From NCBI RefSeq assembly GCF_016906535.1, contig NC_057383.1, forward strand, positions 1-64,000: a stretch of 64,000 bases of DNA, given 5' to 3'. Positions 43,028 through 55,201 of this stretch are shown piece after piece; position 1 is the first letter of the stretch, and every line of letters starts with the position of its first letter. The position numbers and the translations under genes were made by a program. Origin of the DNA: Rhizoctonia solani (lineage: Eukaryota > Basidiomycota > Agaricomycetes > Cantharellales > Ceratobasidiaceae). The notes under the pieces were generated by a model that had not been told where the DNA came from, did no database searches, and saw only the letters and a list, made by a program, of their open reading frames with translations.

Positions 43028-43863
43028 CACATGGTCTAAACCTGGTACAAGTGGTTACATGCTGGCCAAAGCCAAAATTGGGGGCTGCAGATGTGATCAT
43101 AGGTTGTCTGTAGAGGATTATTAGGGCTCTATGGCTCAGTGGTCAAGTAGGTTCAGTCCCAGCTTGTTGAATTTTCCTCATTTTATAACAAATTTTGCAG
43201 ACACCTGCAGTAATGGCACCATCACAGAGAATGCTGATGTGTAACCAACCCTCAAATTGAAATTCTGATAGGAGACCCATGAATTTGCTATTGATTGATA
43301 TATTTATCACATGATTCTGACAGGTGGTAATCTCTTGGCTGTTAGCTAAGCAACCCTGAAAATGAAATTCTACCAATAAACCACATGATTCTGCATTGAT
43401 CCATATACATATTGTGGCAATTTGAAAACATTGATCAAATCTGTGTACTAATGGCCAAACAGAGCATGCACCTGCCATTTTTGGAAGTTGGGACTACCAT
43501 AAATGGAAAAAGTGCATGCTCTGTTTGGCCACTAGTACACAAATTTGATCAATGTTTTCAAATTGCCACAATATGTATATGGATCAATGCAGAATCATGT
43601 GGTTTATTGGTAGAATTTCATTTTCAGGGTTGCTTAGCTAATATATCCTTGCACATAACAGCACTTTCATGTGAGGTATTGAAGACATGAATTTTAACAA
43701 ATGATTTCAAACTGCCTTGATAGGTATATGGATAAATGCAGAATCACATGGTCTACTAGTGATATTTCATTTTCAGGACAGGTTATGTAACGGGTTTGGG
43801 CGGAAAAATGCAATCTGATTTAAGGTTCTGCTCAACCCCCCCTTGAGCCAGACCCCTATAATA
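43028..43863. repeat. Diverged mini-element plus palindromic repeat family 2
   Basis: 43028-43192 is an old copy of the mini-element with ATGGCTCAGTGGTC. 43193-43863 is a second member of the palindromic family, with arms inverted around about 43493 and the same right end GAGCCAGACCCCTATAAT. CACGTG boxes of the 25.7-kb copy are CACATG here. Confidence 0.6.
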
Positions 43864-43951
43864 TTATTCACTATGATTTGTCTGGTACTACAAGAGTTGA
43901 CACAATGTTTATGTAGCAACATCCAAATAACCATACAGCCTAGCTTCCATT

Positions 43952-44656
43952 TTACACCCTGTTTGCTATCTCCTGCAGGATTGCATTCATCTTGGGACTG
44001 TGGGTTTTCCCAGAATTTGCCAAGGTCCATGTATTCTTGATGTTGAACCAGCTTCCAGGTCTAATGTGACAGAAATGCATATTGGCTGCATTGATTAGCA
44101 TCAACACTACATCATAGTTGCCAAAATCAGATGGAATAGTGTTGGCAATGGTGTTAGCATAGTCAATGAGTTGTGTCTTGAAATAGCATGAGGGACACTC
44201 TCTGTCCTTGATCTCAACATACAGGTGGTTTTGGTTGGTGAAGAGTTTGGAATGTGCCTGTGCAATGCCAAAGTCTGGGCAAAGGGAGGTGGTACAACTC
44301 TCCATAACATAGCCCCCCTGCAACTCCATGGAGGTGTCAAATAATAGCTCCTCCATAGACATATCTGGGTCTCTGTTCAAGCCTAGTGCTTCATCTTGAA
44401 CCTGAACATCTGCACATACAGTATCCTCCTCTCCTTCTTCCTGCTCTTTATGTGGTACATCTGGAACTGGAGGTTGCTTGTTGCTGTAGACAACATCATG
44501 CAGAAGGATTTTGGGGACAATCATCCAATTTTTGTTGGGTGGGAAGAATTGGAATAGTGTGCAGTGTATAGTACCCCTGAAAGATGATTCAGGGCAATGT
44601 GGACAATATGCCACTGCATTAGCATGGCATAGTTCATACCAAAGCTTACAGGGCAT
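43952..44656 (-). CDS. Hypothetical protein, 234 residues
   Basis: An open frame starts MPCKLWYELCHANAVAYCP and contains several Cys pairs (CPHCPESS and RECPSCYFK) and a central acidic stretch (EQEEGEEDTVCAD). The Cys pairs could bind zinc. It lies between repeats and may be the N-terminal fragment of a DNA transposon protein. No family is recognised. Confidence 0.4.
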   Translation of the reverse strand: MPCKLWYELCHANAVAYCPHCPESSFRGTIHCTLFQFFPPNKNWMIVPKILLHDVVYSNKQPPVPDVPHKEQEEGEEDTVCADVQVQDEALGLNRDPDMSMEELLFDTSMELQGGYVMESCTTSLCPDFGIAQAHSKLFTNQNHLYVEIKDRECPSCYFKTQLIDYANTIANTIPSDFGNYDVVLMLINAANMHFCHIRPGSWFNIKNTWTLANSGKTHSPKMNAILQEIANRV

Positions 44657-45303
44657 GGTGGAGCTGTTAGAATGATTATGTTGTTCTTAAACTGTAGGTC
44701 TCACTCACCAGCTTCTTAGACAAAATCCACTCAAGCTTATGAGCATTCACAAGCCAATTTTGCAATTGTTATAAGCCCACAACCAAACATGCAGATGGCA
44801 GCATCTAATTAGCATTAGCATCTGAAGTAAAAATAAGTGTGCATATATGCACCAAGAAGAGCAATTTTAAGTAAATCAAACAAAGAAAAGACCTGGAGTG
44901 TGCAAGGGTTAAGAAGACAGCAGAGAGAGCAATTGGCTAAAGGAATGCCAGGCAGGAGTAGGTGAGCAGGAATTGTCAGAGCCAACAACTACCACAGGGT
45001 AAGCCCAACAAGCTATTGCCTAATATAGGACTTATCAGCAAGTGGGATCTAGCAGTGCTCTAAGGCAATTGCCAGATAAGGGGTGGACAAGACCAATATA
45101 AGTAAAGTGCATTAATGCTGTAAAGACAGCAGGGCAAGGAACCTTTGACAGGGACTGGTATGCTCTCAGGCAATACTCTAAGTGTATGTCTTAAGGTAGG
45201 TAGATGTGGAAGGGGATAAGAGGTTGAGTTCTGAGGCTTAAGGCTCTCAGAACCCTCCTTATATATTCAACAAGCAGAGGGAATAGTATATACAGTAACA
45301 AAC
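44657..45303 (-). repeat. Probable LTR remainder of the third Gypsy
   Basis: Read on the minus strand this continues the LTR at 45761-45969 across a nested solo LTR. It includes an ATATATAAGGAGGG promoter-like motif near 45260. The far end of the LTR was not located. No ORF is seen. Confidence 0.4.
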
Positions 45304-45755
45304 TGTCATGAGCCTCACCTCCTGACATGATTATGTGTTGCCTGTCACTTCCTCCCCCCAGTGTATTCATCTGGTGAACTCATCTGTATCCATCTCATCT
45401 GTTTGCATAGTTCCTATCTTCCCTGTTTATGTTCTTCCCTCTTCCTTGTTCCCTTCTTGCACTTAGTCCGGACTTATTCTGCTCTAAGTGCTTCTATCTT
45501 GCTTATCCTGCTGTGCACTGGCCTGGTTCACTGTGCATAGCTTCTGAGCCATATGCTCTATCTTGCTTCCAAGTTGTGCAGCCCAGACACCATCCCTTCT
45601 CCTTGTATTTACCCCCTTTCACTTTTGTTATAAAAGAAGACTGTGAATTGGCTTGGAAACCCCAAGAACAATTCACCTTGTTGATTTCCCATTCTCTCAT
45701 CTGTGTGAATTGTCTCCAATATCTCACAGCAATCATTTCATTCTTGGTTGTGACA
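45304..45755 (+). mobile_element. Solo LTR of the second Gypsy family, TSD caaac
   Basis: The 452-bp LTR begins TGTCATGAGCC and ends GGTTGTGACA, with CAAAC at 45299-45303 and 45756-45760. It is inserted in the LTR of the third Gypsy. Confidence 0.9.
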
Positions 45756-45760
45756 CAAAC

Positions 45761-45969
45761 ACAATAACAAAGATAAGGTCACATGACCAAAGATAAGAAA
45801 GACGTGATCACATGACTAAAGGTCATGTGATTGGATTACATAATATGCGCTCAGCGCTTAAATAGCATAAAGATGCATATATCCATAAATCTTCATGAAA
45901 ATAGCGCATATATTCACTATTTCTTTGACTTGGTGGATTCTAAGGTGGTCACGCCTCTAGGGCATGACA
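45761..45969 (-). repeat. 3' LTR start of the third Gypsy
   Basis: On the minus strand the LTR starts TGTCATGCCC directly after the polypurine tract AACAGGGGGGAAG and a pol stop codon. It contains TCATGTGATCACG and GCGCTGAGCGC motifs. It is interrupted at 45760 by the solo LTR. Confidence 0.7.
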
Positions 45970-45980
45970 CTTCCCCCCTG

Positions 45981-48590
45981 TTAAGGTCCAGCTGCCTCTG
46001 GATGTTCATGGTGAAACTTGGCCAATTTCTCAGGGGCATTGGCTAAGTGGGCTTTGGGCTCCCATGTGTTATCCTCTGGTCCATACCCTTTCCATTTAAC
46101 CAAGTATTTGACTTGTCAACCCAATTTCTTGGAGTCTAGGATCCTTTCTATGGTGTACTCCTCTTCTCCATCAGCTGTGACAACTGGGGGAAGTGGGATT
46201 GGATTGCAGTTGTATTTGTCTACTGGTTTTTTGTGTAATAGGGCAATATTGAATACAGGGTGGACTTTCATGGATTTAGGAAGGTCCAGTCTATAAGAGT
46301 TCCTGCCAATCTTCTCCAAGACCTTATAGGGTCCCAATTGCTTATGTTCTAGCTTATGGGAAGGCCTTGAAGTTTTGATGTTGGTACTACTCAAGTAGAC
46401 TTTATCTCCAACTTCCAGCTTGGTTGCTTCCCTTCTGTTAAGATCATAATATTGCACATTTTGTCTTGTGGCAATTTCTAAAGCAGCTTTTGCTTCAGTT
46501 TGGATCTCTTTCAGGAAGTCTGCTAGGTTGTTGGCTTTAGGGACATGGCTTTCCTTGGTGTTCCCAACTGTAAAGTCTGGGTTATAGCCATAGCACATGT
46601 AGAAGGGTGAATGTTTGGAGCTGGAGTGTTTCCCATTGTTGTATGCAAATTCCACCAGTGGTAATCAAGCAACCCAGTCTGTTTGTCTATAGTTGATATA
46701 ATGGCAGAGGTAGATTTCCACAAACTGGTTTAAGCATTCACTTTGTCCATCAACTTGGGGTCTGTATGCAGTGGAGAAATGTGGTTCTATCCCCAAACAC
46801 TTGTAGACTTGTCTCAGGAACTTTGCATTAAATTGGGGGCCTTGGTCCAAAATGGTTTTCCTGGGTAACCCATGTAACTTCCACACAAAGGATACAAAGA
46901 GATTTGCAACATCAACAGCAGTAGCATCAGAGTGCATTGGTATAAAATGAACCATTTGGGATAAACAGTCCACTACTGTTAATATTGCATCATACCCTTC
47001 AGAGGTGGGGAGTCCTACAATCAAGTCATACATTATTTCCTCCCAGGGCTTATTGGGTAAATCTATGTTTTGAAGGAGACCTTCAGGAGCCTGGTTGGAA
47101 TGTTTACTGCATATGCATGAGTTGCATACTTGGACATATTTTGTTACAGACTGTTTCATCCCTGACCAATAGTAATCCCTTGAAAGGAGGTCTAGGGTTC
47201 TGAATTGTCCTGGGTGTTCTGTGGAAGGGTTATCATGCCTGCTTTCTAGGACAGCCCTCCTGATTTCTGGCTCATTGGGGACATAAATCCAATCATGATA
47301 GTAGAGTAGGCCATTATCAATCTTCCATCCTTTAACAGGTATATCCTCTTCCAAGGATTTAAGGATCTTGTGTACAGCTTTATCATCATGCAGAGCGTCC
47401 CTTATTAGGTCATTAAGGTCACTATCTGTTTGAATAGCTGCAATAAAAAGCTCTGGGCTTATGAGCACAGGGGTTTCACCCCCCTCTTTAACCGCAGACT
47501 TGTGGTCTTCATTGCAAGAGAGAATATATGCTTTTCTATTCTGTGCACCTGGCCTATACACAATCCTATAGTTGTAATCTGCCAAAAATCCCATCCACCT
47601 TAACTGCCTTTGGTTCAGATCCCTTTTTGTCTGGAAATACTCCAGATTTTTATGGTCTGTCAGTATTTTGACCAGGATTACTGTTCCTTCCAGCAGGTGG
47701 CGCCATTCCTTTAAAGCCCTTACTACTGCTAGTAACTCTTTATCAAAGATGTCATAGTTTCTTTCAGCGGGTGCTAGGGATTTTGATAGGAATGCAACTG
47801 GGTGTAGTTTATCATCACTGCCCTTTTGCTTAAGGACAGCACCTGTTGCAAGATCAGGGGCGTCACACTCAAGGAAGAATTCCTTGTATGGATCAGGTTG
47901 GATTAAAACAGGAGATTCAATTAGAGCCAGTTTGAGAGCTTTAAAAGACTCCCAAGGTATATTCTTTTGGGGTAATTGGTATAAGGGTTGTGCCAATTTT
48001 GAGAAGTTATGTATGAAGTGTCTATAGAAATTTATAAAGCCCAAAAACTCTTGAACCCCTTTGACAGAGCACAGTGTTGCCCAATCAACTGCTTGAGTGA
48101 TTTTCTTGGGGTCTGCTTTTACTCCCTCACCATTGGCAATAACATCAAGGTAATCTACTTCAGATGCATAGAAATTACACTTCTCCAGGTTACAATAGCA
48201 TGCATTGTCTTGCAGCCTTTTTAGTACCTCTTGGAGATGTTTTGTGTGTAGTTCCCTACTTTCTGAGAATATTAGGATGTTGTCTAGATACACTACTATG
48301 TGGACGTCCAATATATCCCTAAATATCTCATTCATGAAGTGCTGAAATGCAGCAGGAGCATTGCATAACCCAAAGGGCATGACTAGGTATTCAAACAGGC
48401 CATATTTGGTCTTAAATGCAGTCTGCCATTCATCACCTTCCTTTATCCGGACTAAGTTGTATCCAGATTTCAGGTCAATGGTGGAGAAGTATTTTGCGCC
48501 CCTCAGTTTCTCAATGAGAGACTGTATTAGCAGTTGGGGGTATGCATTCTTGACTGTATTTGCATTTAGGGATCTATAATCCACAACCAT
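45981..48590 (-). pseudogene. pol: Pol of the third Gypsy: RT, RNase H, integrase, chromodomain
   Basis: One reading frame runs from 48590 to a natural stop at 45981-45983 with two internal stops, near 46657 and 46118. At each, neighbouring elements have Trp, so TGG-to-TGA is likely. Landmarks: reverse transcriptase VYLDNILIFSE (catalytic second Asp changed to Asn in the YLDD box), RNase H LECDAPDLATGAVL, integrase HPGQFRTLDLLSRDYYW to CNSCICSK and LDQGPQFNAKF, and chromodomain EEYTIERILDSKKLG followed by [17 protein letters not shown]. The 5' part lies beyond the 1.5-kb solo LTR at 48624-50142. The YLDN change alone should inactivate the enzyme. Confidence 0.88.
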
Positions 48591-48623
48591 ACACCTTTTC
48601 CCATTTTTCTTGTTGACAAAGTG

Positions 48624-50142
48624 TGTTATGGATATGACATTTCTTCTTTAAATCTGTACTTATTTTATTACACTAGTAATCTCACAGTAAATAAATGAGA
48701 TAAAGATGCGAACTAAGGTTTTCAAGGTCCCTCTATCCAATAGTGACCTTTACAAAACCTACAAAGCTCAGGAATACCCTTAATATGCGATGCCTTTTGC
48801 ATATATGCTGTTTTCTCACTCATTTAAATATATATAAATTCAGCTGAGTAGATAAACAGTAACAAGTAATATTTCTCTTGTTTGTAGTATTTATTATTCA
48901 AGATTCTATCTTGTGGCTACACACAGAAATATTCAGGGTCCCCCTGTCGCATAGACAAGTGCTCCGGCGCTTAATCAGCCCTTAAGCGCCGACGCACTAA
49001 ATGCGCCTTTTCTCCATCACCCGGGCATCCCACACTGCCGAATCGCTTGCGCTTAGGTGCGCATGTTTGTGCGCTCCAGAACGCTGGGTCAAACACCCAA
49101 AACGGACAACATTTGGCTGAGTTATGCCCCATTTACTGTAAGTACCCAATGCAGAGGTATCCTACCTTTGGGACTGTTTACTGCAAGGATGAAACACTTA
49201 GCCTTGGGACATCTAAGGACCCACACAGGTAAATACTGCCTTGGGGCAAACATTGCCTTGGGGCAAATATTAGGATCTGTTGTTTGTTTACTATGTACCA
49301 AAGTATTGGCTCCCTCAAGTGTTTCAGTTGCCACATATACCTCCTGTACCCCCTCTTGGTATCAATCATGTATATACTTGTTTGTGCGCCTTCTCAGGGT
49401 ATAAAAGGACCCTGTGAAGATGCTTCTAATGCATCCATTTATCCACTCTTATATATGGACATATACACACAAGCCTTTAACAGCTTATCTGCGCATTTAC
49501 TTTAGTGATTGACTCACTGTAAATAGCATAGGAGGTTATTTGGCGCACTAAGACCATAGGCCAGTCCCAACAGACACAGGGTAACCTATTAGTGTACTTA
49601 CTGCAACCCTGTGCCCCTTGACTGACACAGTTGTTGAGTTCAACATTGAGTATAGTGCAACAATACTGTAAGGATTGTTGTGATTGAGTGATAGTGTTTC
49701 AATCCACCATAACCCCTATATTGTAGATATCTTTACCTACAATATCTCATAAATCCTAGATATATTTTAGGTAAACCCCATAAGTCTTAAGTCTTACTTA
49801 AGCATATATAAGTCCTATACTTATTAGGCCAATCCTATAAATCCTGTACATTAGTCAGGTAACCCTCTTACTTAAGGTACTATCCCAGAGACCTTAAGTA
49901 TACATACCCTTAGTCACTTAGGCTTAAGTAACATTAGTCTAAGGTACTATACATAACCAACCACCTGCACTTCATAGTTGGTAGAGTATTTGTTAGGAGT
50001 TGTTATTCCTGATAACCTAGCCTATATTGTGCATATATTCTGTGCATATATTCTGATTCTTAATACTAGTTCTTAGTTATTCCCAGATACATTTTGTATA
50101 TAGTAATTCTTTCTTACTCCTGTACTTACACAACTCTTAACA
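48624..50142. mobile_element. 1519-bp solo LTR, TSD aagtg
   Basis: It starts TGTTATGGATATG, ends CTCTTAACA and has TSD AAGTG at 48619-48623 and 50143-50147. It sits within the reverse transcriptase frame just after SPVHFV. Insertion plus duplication is 1524 bp, so the pol frame resumes on the other side. An inverted copy is at 56935-58452. The 5' third holds GCGCTTAA-type motifs. Confidence 0.9.
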
Positions 50143-51037
50143 AAGTGAACTGGGGAACCATATTTGGATTTGGATGGGCAAATCAATGCTTTGTCCAATT
50201 GTTCCTTTAGGAGTTTTCTAAGTTCCTCATCATCAGACGTCTTCAAGGGGTATACCATAGCCTTAACAGGTTTATCAGGATTGATTAAATCAATCCCTAA
50301 ATCAAAAGGACAGTGCAGTGGCAGTTCTGTCACCTTCATGTCCTCAGAAAATACCTCTGCAAAATTGTGCAGTTCTACCAGGATACTTTCAAGTGGAGAA
50401 TCCACAGTACCTCCAGTTTCCCTAGGGATGCCTTCAAGAGGTTCAATCACCTCAACACCTCCTAAGTCTTCTGGTAAGCCTTCAAGGTGGTTATAAGTCC
50501 CACCAATGTTTCCCAGGATAGAATTAGGAACAGAAAGACAAGTATTGTTACAAAATTGAGAATTAAAGTAATACATTTATTAGGCCAGTCAATGGTAGAG
50601 TTGTGTAACTTGAGCCAGGACATTCCAAGCACTATGCTATGTTTACCTATATCAGCTACATTACATTTCAAAACCTCTTTGTGACTACCTAACTCTAAAG
50701 TGAATATACATTCTGAATCAACCAAACCAGAACTAATGTCTCTTCCATCAATCACTTTAAGGTGACATGGTACAGATTTTTTTGTGGTAGGTATACCATA
50801 CTGTTTGATCAGGGCCTTGTGTATAAAACAAGATGAAGCGCCTGAATCAATCATAGCCCATCCAAGGAAGGGCTTTGTTTTCTTGGTAACCTTAAGGTTG
50901 GGAACTTGTTGAACATAAGATGCTTGAAAATATATATTTAAAGGAGATATATTATTTACAGAAAAGATTTCCAAGCTATCTAAAAGTCCATTTTTTCCCT
51001 CTGATACACTGTTCCCATTAGTGTTCAGAGGTCCCAA
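50143..51037 (-). pseudogene. pol: Protease and RT N-terminus of the third Gypsy
   Basis: From 51037 the frame encodes an aspartic protease (AMIDSGASSCFIHKALI), then a frameshift near 50565 passes the coding sequence to the frame of 50576, which ends at SKYGSPVHFVK where the solo LTR is inserted. ELPLHCPFDLGIDL is the usual linker before reverse transcriptase. It overlaps the gag end by a few bases. Confidence 0.8.
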
Positions 51038-52190
51038 TTTTCCAACTCATCCTCAGAGATGTGGGCTTCATGGCCAGAGTAGGATTTGGAGGGGCATTGG
51101 TTGGCATAGTGTCCCCTACCTCCACATGTTGTGCATATAATTGGTTTTTTGCCTTTTGAAGAGGCAGAGTCTAAGTCCATAGGGGAAAGACCAGAGTTGT
51201 GCAAGGAGGAGGAGGAGGAAGCCTTGGGAGCAGGAGTGGAAGTGGCAGTGACTGGGTGGTTATCCTTCTTGAGAGTTTTGAAGGTAACATCCTTAGTAGT
51301 GCCATCATTCCATTTTACAATTGGAACTGCAATCCCTTTGGCATTTTGGCCAACTTTTTGTAAGACCCCCTTCTTAGCCTTTCCATCCACAATTGCATAC
51401 ACCTGTTCCCCAACAGACAGTTTATCCCTGGGCACTCCCTGGGCTGCTGCTGACATAGAGGTGCTGGATTTGCTTCCAGATTGGTTTGAAGAGGAAGATG
51501 AGCCCTTGTGCTGGGCTGCAAACTGCTCTAGGTGTTGATCCACCTTAAGGGCCTTCTCTGCAAGAGTTGCAAGAGTAACAGAGGCATCTGCATGGTCATA
51601 ATCTTGAACCATGAGAGTTTCCTTAATTTTGTGGGATAAGCCATCATAGAACATATCCCTGAGAGAGGGGTTGTTGTAGCCAAGACCTTGAGAATAGGTC
51701 TGGAAGTCCTTGTAATAGTCTTGGACTCCCTTGGTCTGTTTAAGGGTGTGCAACTTGGCACAGAAGTTCTCAGTCCTATTTTGGACATTCCAGTGTGCAT
51801 TGAATTGCAGCCAGAAGGCATCCAGATTGTGGAGCCAAGAAACAGGTTTCCCTTTAACAATGTCCTCTTCCAGATAGGGCTCAAGCCACTCATGGGCCTT
51901 GCCATCCAGGCAGGTAATGATAAAAGCAATTTGCTCATCCACTGTTGAGCCAGGATATGAAATCCTAAGATAATGAGATACAGCAACTCTAAAAGAGATT
52001 GCCTTATTTTTGTCTGACCTGTCAAATTTGTCTGGCGTTGCAAGTTTAGGGGCCTTGGTAGCTGAGGCAAAGGAGGAACCAGAAGCAGCAGTGGTGCCTA
52101 TCTTGGCAATATCAGCCCCAAGTTTAACAATGAGGGTGTCAAGGTTGGTAATGCTACTGTCATGGTTGTTGAGGGTAGCCTATTATAGGG
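51025..52190 (-). CDS. gag: Gag of the third Gypsy, 5'-truncated
   Basis: The continuous frame 51942-51025 holds a retrotrans-gag domain (WLEPYLEEDIVKGKPVSWL, FCAKLHTLKQTKGVQDYY), a Ser-rich linker, a small beta-rich segment (VPIVKWNDGTTKDV) and a CCHC knuckle CTTCGGRGHYANQC near residue 275. Upstream coding sequence (ATPDKFDGSDKNKAISFR) extends to about 52190, where palindromic repeat family 2 cuts it off. The true start is therefore missing. Confidence 0.82.
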
Positions 52191-52632
52191 GTCTGGCTCA
52201 AGGGGGGGTTGAGCAGAACCTGAAATCAAATCGCGTTTTTCCACCCAAACCCATTTGATAACCTGCCCTGAAATTGAAATTTCACTAGTTGACCATGTGA
52301 TTCCGCATTGATCCACATACCTATCAAGGCAATTTGAAATCATTTGTCAAAATTCATGCCTTCAATATTTCACATGAAATTGCAGTTAAGTGCAAGGACC
52401 TAACAGTTAAGCATCCCTGAGCTAAGCGTCCCTGAAAATGAGATTTTACTCATAAACCACATGATTCTGCATTGATCCATATACATATCATTGCAATTTG
52501 AAAACATCAATCAAATCTGTGTACTAATGGCCAAACACAGCATGCACCTTCCATTTTTGGAAGTTGACACTACCATAAATGGAAATAGGGGGATTGATTA
52601 CCACACATAGTGTGGTTTCAAGGATAGATATA
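52190..52632. repeat. Fragment of palindromic repeat family 2
   Basis: It begins with the inverted terminus ATTATAGGGGTCTGGCTC and shares internal blocks (CCTTCCATTTTTGGAAGT, TCAAGGATAGATAT) with 25666-26700. It is cut at 52632 by the insertion of the foldback element at a TA. Confidence 0.6.
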
Positions 52633-52701
52633 CACTGAGCAGCAAAAGTATTGCAGGTCAGGAGAGGTCAAAAGTTTATCTCCAATGCTGGGCAGCCAAT
52701 C

Positions 52702-53458
52702 TGTTGTAGACACACTCAATACCAGGAAATTTATTCCCATTTTCTCAAATTTAAACAAAGTGTCCTGGACACGGTCACATGACCAGTACAAGTGGTTGCA
52801 TGCTGGCCCAAGCCCAAATTTGGGGGGTAGCAGGTGTAATCATGGGTTGTCAGCAGAGGAATAATAGGGCTCTATGGCTTAGTGGTCAAGCTGGTTCAAT
52901 TCTGGCTAGTTCTATTTTCCTCTGTTTATGACACAAAGACAAATGGACAACATTTTTAATCACATGATTTCAGCGCTTATATCATATGCTAAGTGCCAAG
53001 CCATGTCCCCATCTGTGCTTACTCATCACACATAGCCACCTCCACCTATGATGTCATCATGACATGTCAGTAACACATATGCATGAGTAAGGCCAACTGC
53101 AGAGCAGGGTTCTTATTACATGTGAATAGCTTCCTTTCCCATGTACATTGTATTTGTAATTACTCACCTCTGTAATATATAAAGAGGCCAACCAACCATG
53201 GTAATACCCAGGTCAATTACCTCTTGTTGCACTCCAAACACTGTACAAGGCCTTAGGCCAGAAAACACTTAGTTACACATCTTAAGCATAGGTCTCACTG
53301 TACATATGTAGCTTGCTGCCTTCTTATAGTGTGTGGTCATTGTAGTTAGTCAGTTCACCATTGTAGGTAGCCTACACACCACCTTAAGCGGTTTTCTACT
53401 TAGTACATACAGCCACCAGTGCCCGCTGCCTTGACACCCCTTGAGGGCGTCTAGGACA
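52702..53458 (+). mobile_element. Solo LTR of the fourth Gypsy family, TSD caatc
   Basis: It starts TGTTGTAGACACAC and ends GTCTAGGACA, with CAATC at 52697-52701 and 53459-53463. The LTR itself is about 579 bp once the nested mini-element is removed. It has the CACATGATTTCAGCGCTTAT module. Confidence 0.88.
52761..52933 (+). mobile_element. 173-bp mini-element, TSD caaag
   Basis: It is exactly 173 bp with CAAAG on both sides (52756-52760 and 52934-52938). By eye it is identical, in reverse complement, to the copy at 59348-59520. It is nested in the solo LTR, so it is the younger insertion. Confidence 0.9.
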
Positions 53459-53512
53459 CAATCAGTGAATCCCATCCAGATTATACTGACACATGTGGCA
53501 ATTGTAACACTA

Positions 53513-55081
53513 CACTGAGCAGCAAAAGTATTGTAGGTCAGGAGAGGTTAAAAGTTCATCTTCATTACTGAGCAGCCAATCAGTGAATCCCATCCAAATT
53601 ATACTGACACATGTGGCCATTGTAACACTATGTTTTAGCACAAAACCTTACAAATCCATCAGGAACTAAGCTTACAACCCCACTTTTGCTGTAATGCAAC
53701 CTGCAAAACTTTTGCTGATTGTGTTGAGCATCTTAAAAATCTGCACATAACTGATTATCCAGTTCAGTATAAGTTCTGGTTTTTTGCACACACATTCTCA
53801 GTTATATGGGCCATTGCTGGACAGATTATTAGCTTGTTTCACCCATTAGGGACTGTGTAACAGAACTGTCCTCTCAGGGCCAGTAAAAGAAACTCAAAAT
53901 TGCAGTTGCATTGAACTCAAGGCACTGTGTGGGCTGGAAATGCATTGGGGTATCTCAGGTGACTGCCGGTACCCAGTTGAACAGTTTCCATGGCTTTCCC
54001 ATACTTGGAACTGGCATTATGAGAGATTGCAGTGGGTTAGGCTGTATGAGCTGAAAATTGAAATGCCTCTCATAAGCTGGAATCCAAGCCATATGACATA
54101 TGACTTCTAGCAGTAGTAGACACAGGTCAAGGGGACTCTGAAATCAATTATCTATGGCAGCAGTGATGTGCACACAAAGATAGCATGCAGTATACACAGA
54201 GATTGAAGCCAATGGGTGGGGTCTGATATTGAACATGCTCTAACTCTGTGATTGTCAATCAGAGAACAGCCAATTTCTCATCATAAGGTCTGTCTTAAAG
54301 AGACCTTCTACTATGTGAGTTTCAACCTCTTCCAATTCACAATCACAGAGTTAGAGCATGTTCAATATCAGACCCCACCCATTGGCTTCAATCTCTGTGT
54401 ATACTGCATGCTATCTTTGTGTGCACATCACTGCTGCCATAGATAATTGATTTCAGAGTCCCCTTGACCTGTGTCTACTACTGCTAGAAGTCATATGTCA
54501 TATGGCTTGGATTCCAGCTTATGAGAGGCATTTCAATTTTCAGCTCATACAGCCTAACCCACTGCAATCTCTCATAATGCCAGTTCCAAGTATGGGAAAG
54601 CCATGGAAACTGTTCAACTGGGTACCGGCAGTCACCTGAGATACCCCAATGCATTTCCAGCCCACACAGTGCCTTGAGTTCAATGCAACTGCAATTTTGA
54701 GTTTCTTTTACTGGCCCTGAGAGGACAGTTCTGTTACACAGTCCCTAATGGGTGAAACAAGCTAATAATCTGTCCAGCAATGGCCCATATAACTGAGAAT
54801 GTGTGTGCAAAAAACCAGAACTTATACTGAACTGGATAATCAGTTATGTGCAGATTTTTAAGATGCTCAACACAATCAGCAAAAGTTTTGCAGGTTGCAT
54901 TACAGCAAAAGTGGGGTTGTAAGCTTAGTTCCTGATGGATTTGTAAGGTTTTGTGCTAAAACATAGTGTTACAATGGCCACATGTGTCAGTATAATTTGG
55001 ATGGGATTCACTGATTGGCTGCTCAGTAATGAAGATGAACTTTTAACCTCTCCTGACCTACAATACTTTTGCTGCTCAGTG
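53513..55081. mobile_element. Inner 1.57-kb foldback element
   Basis: It is a 1569-bp palindrome, sister of 7338-8907, with CACTGAGCAGC ends and TA on both sides (53511-53512 and 55082-55083). The unpaired centre is near 54260-54340. It contains no gene. Confidence 0.88.
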
Positions 55082-55201
55082 TAGTGTTACAATTGCCACA
55101 TGTGTCAGTATAATCTGGATGGGATTCACTGATTGGCTGCTCAGCAATGGAGATAAACTTTTGACCTCTCCTGACCTGCAATACTTTTGCTGCTCAGTGT
55201 A

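Larger units (their letters stand above)
52633..55199. mobile_element. Foldback element with another foldback inserted at its exact centre
   Basis: The outer element has arms of about 118 bp: left 52633-52701 plus 53464-53510, right 55084-55199. Its ends are CACTGAGCAGC and it has TA duplications (52631-52632 and 55200-55201). Its centre reads ACACTAGTGT, and the inner 1569-bp foldback (53513-55081) sits in that TA. The left arm also carries a nested LTR at 52702-53458. Confidence 0.82.

Noticed and set aside
43952..44656. Assigning this ORF to the KDZ/Plavaka transposase seen at 55-56 kb
   Set aside because: None of the conserved KDZ blocks is visible in it; only Cys pairs, which are too general.
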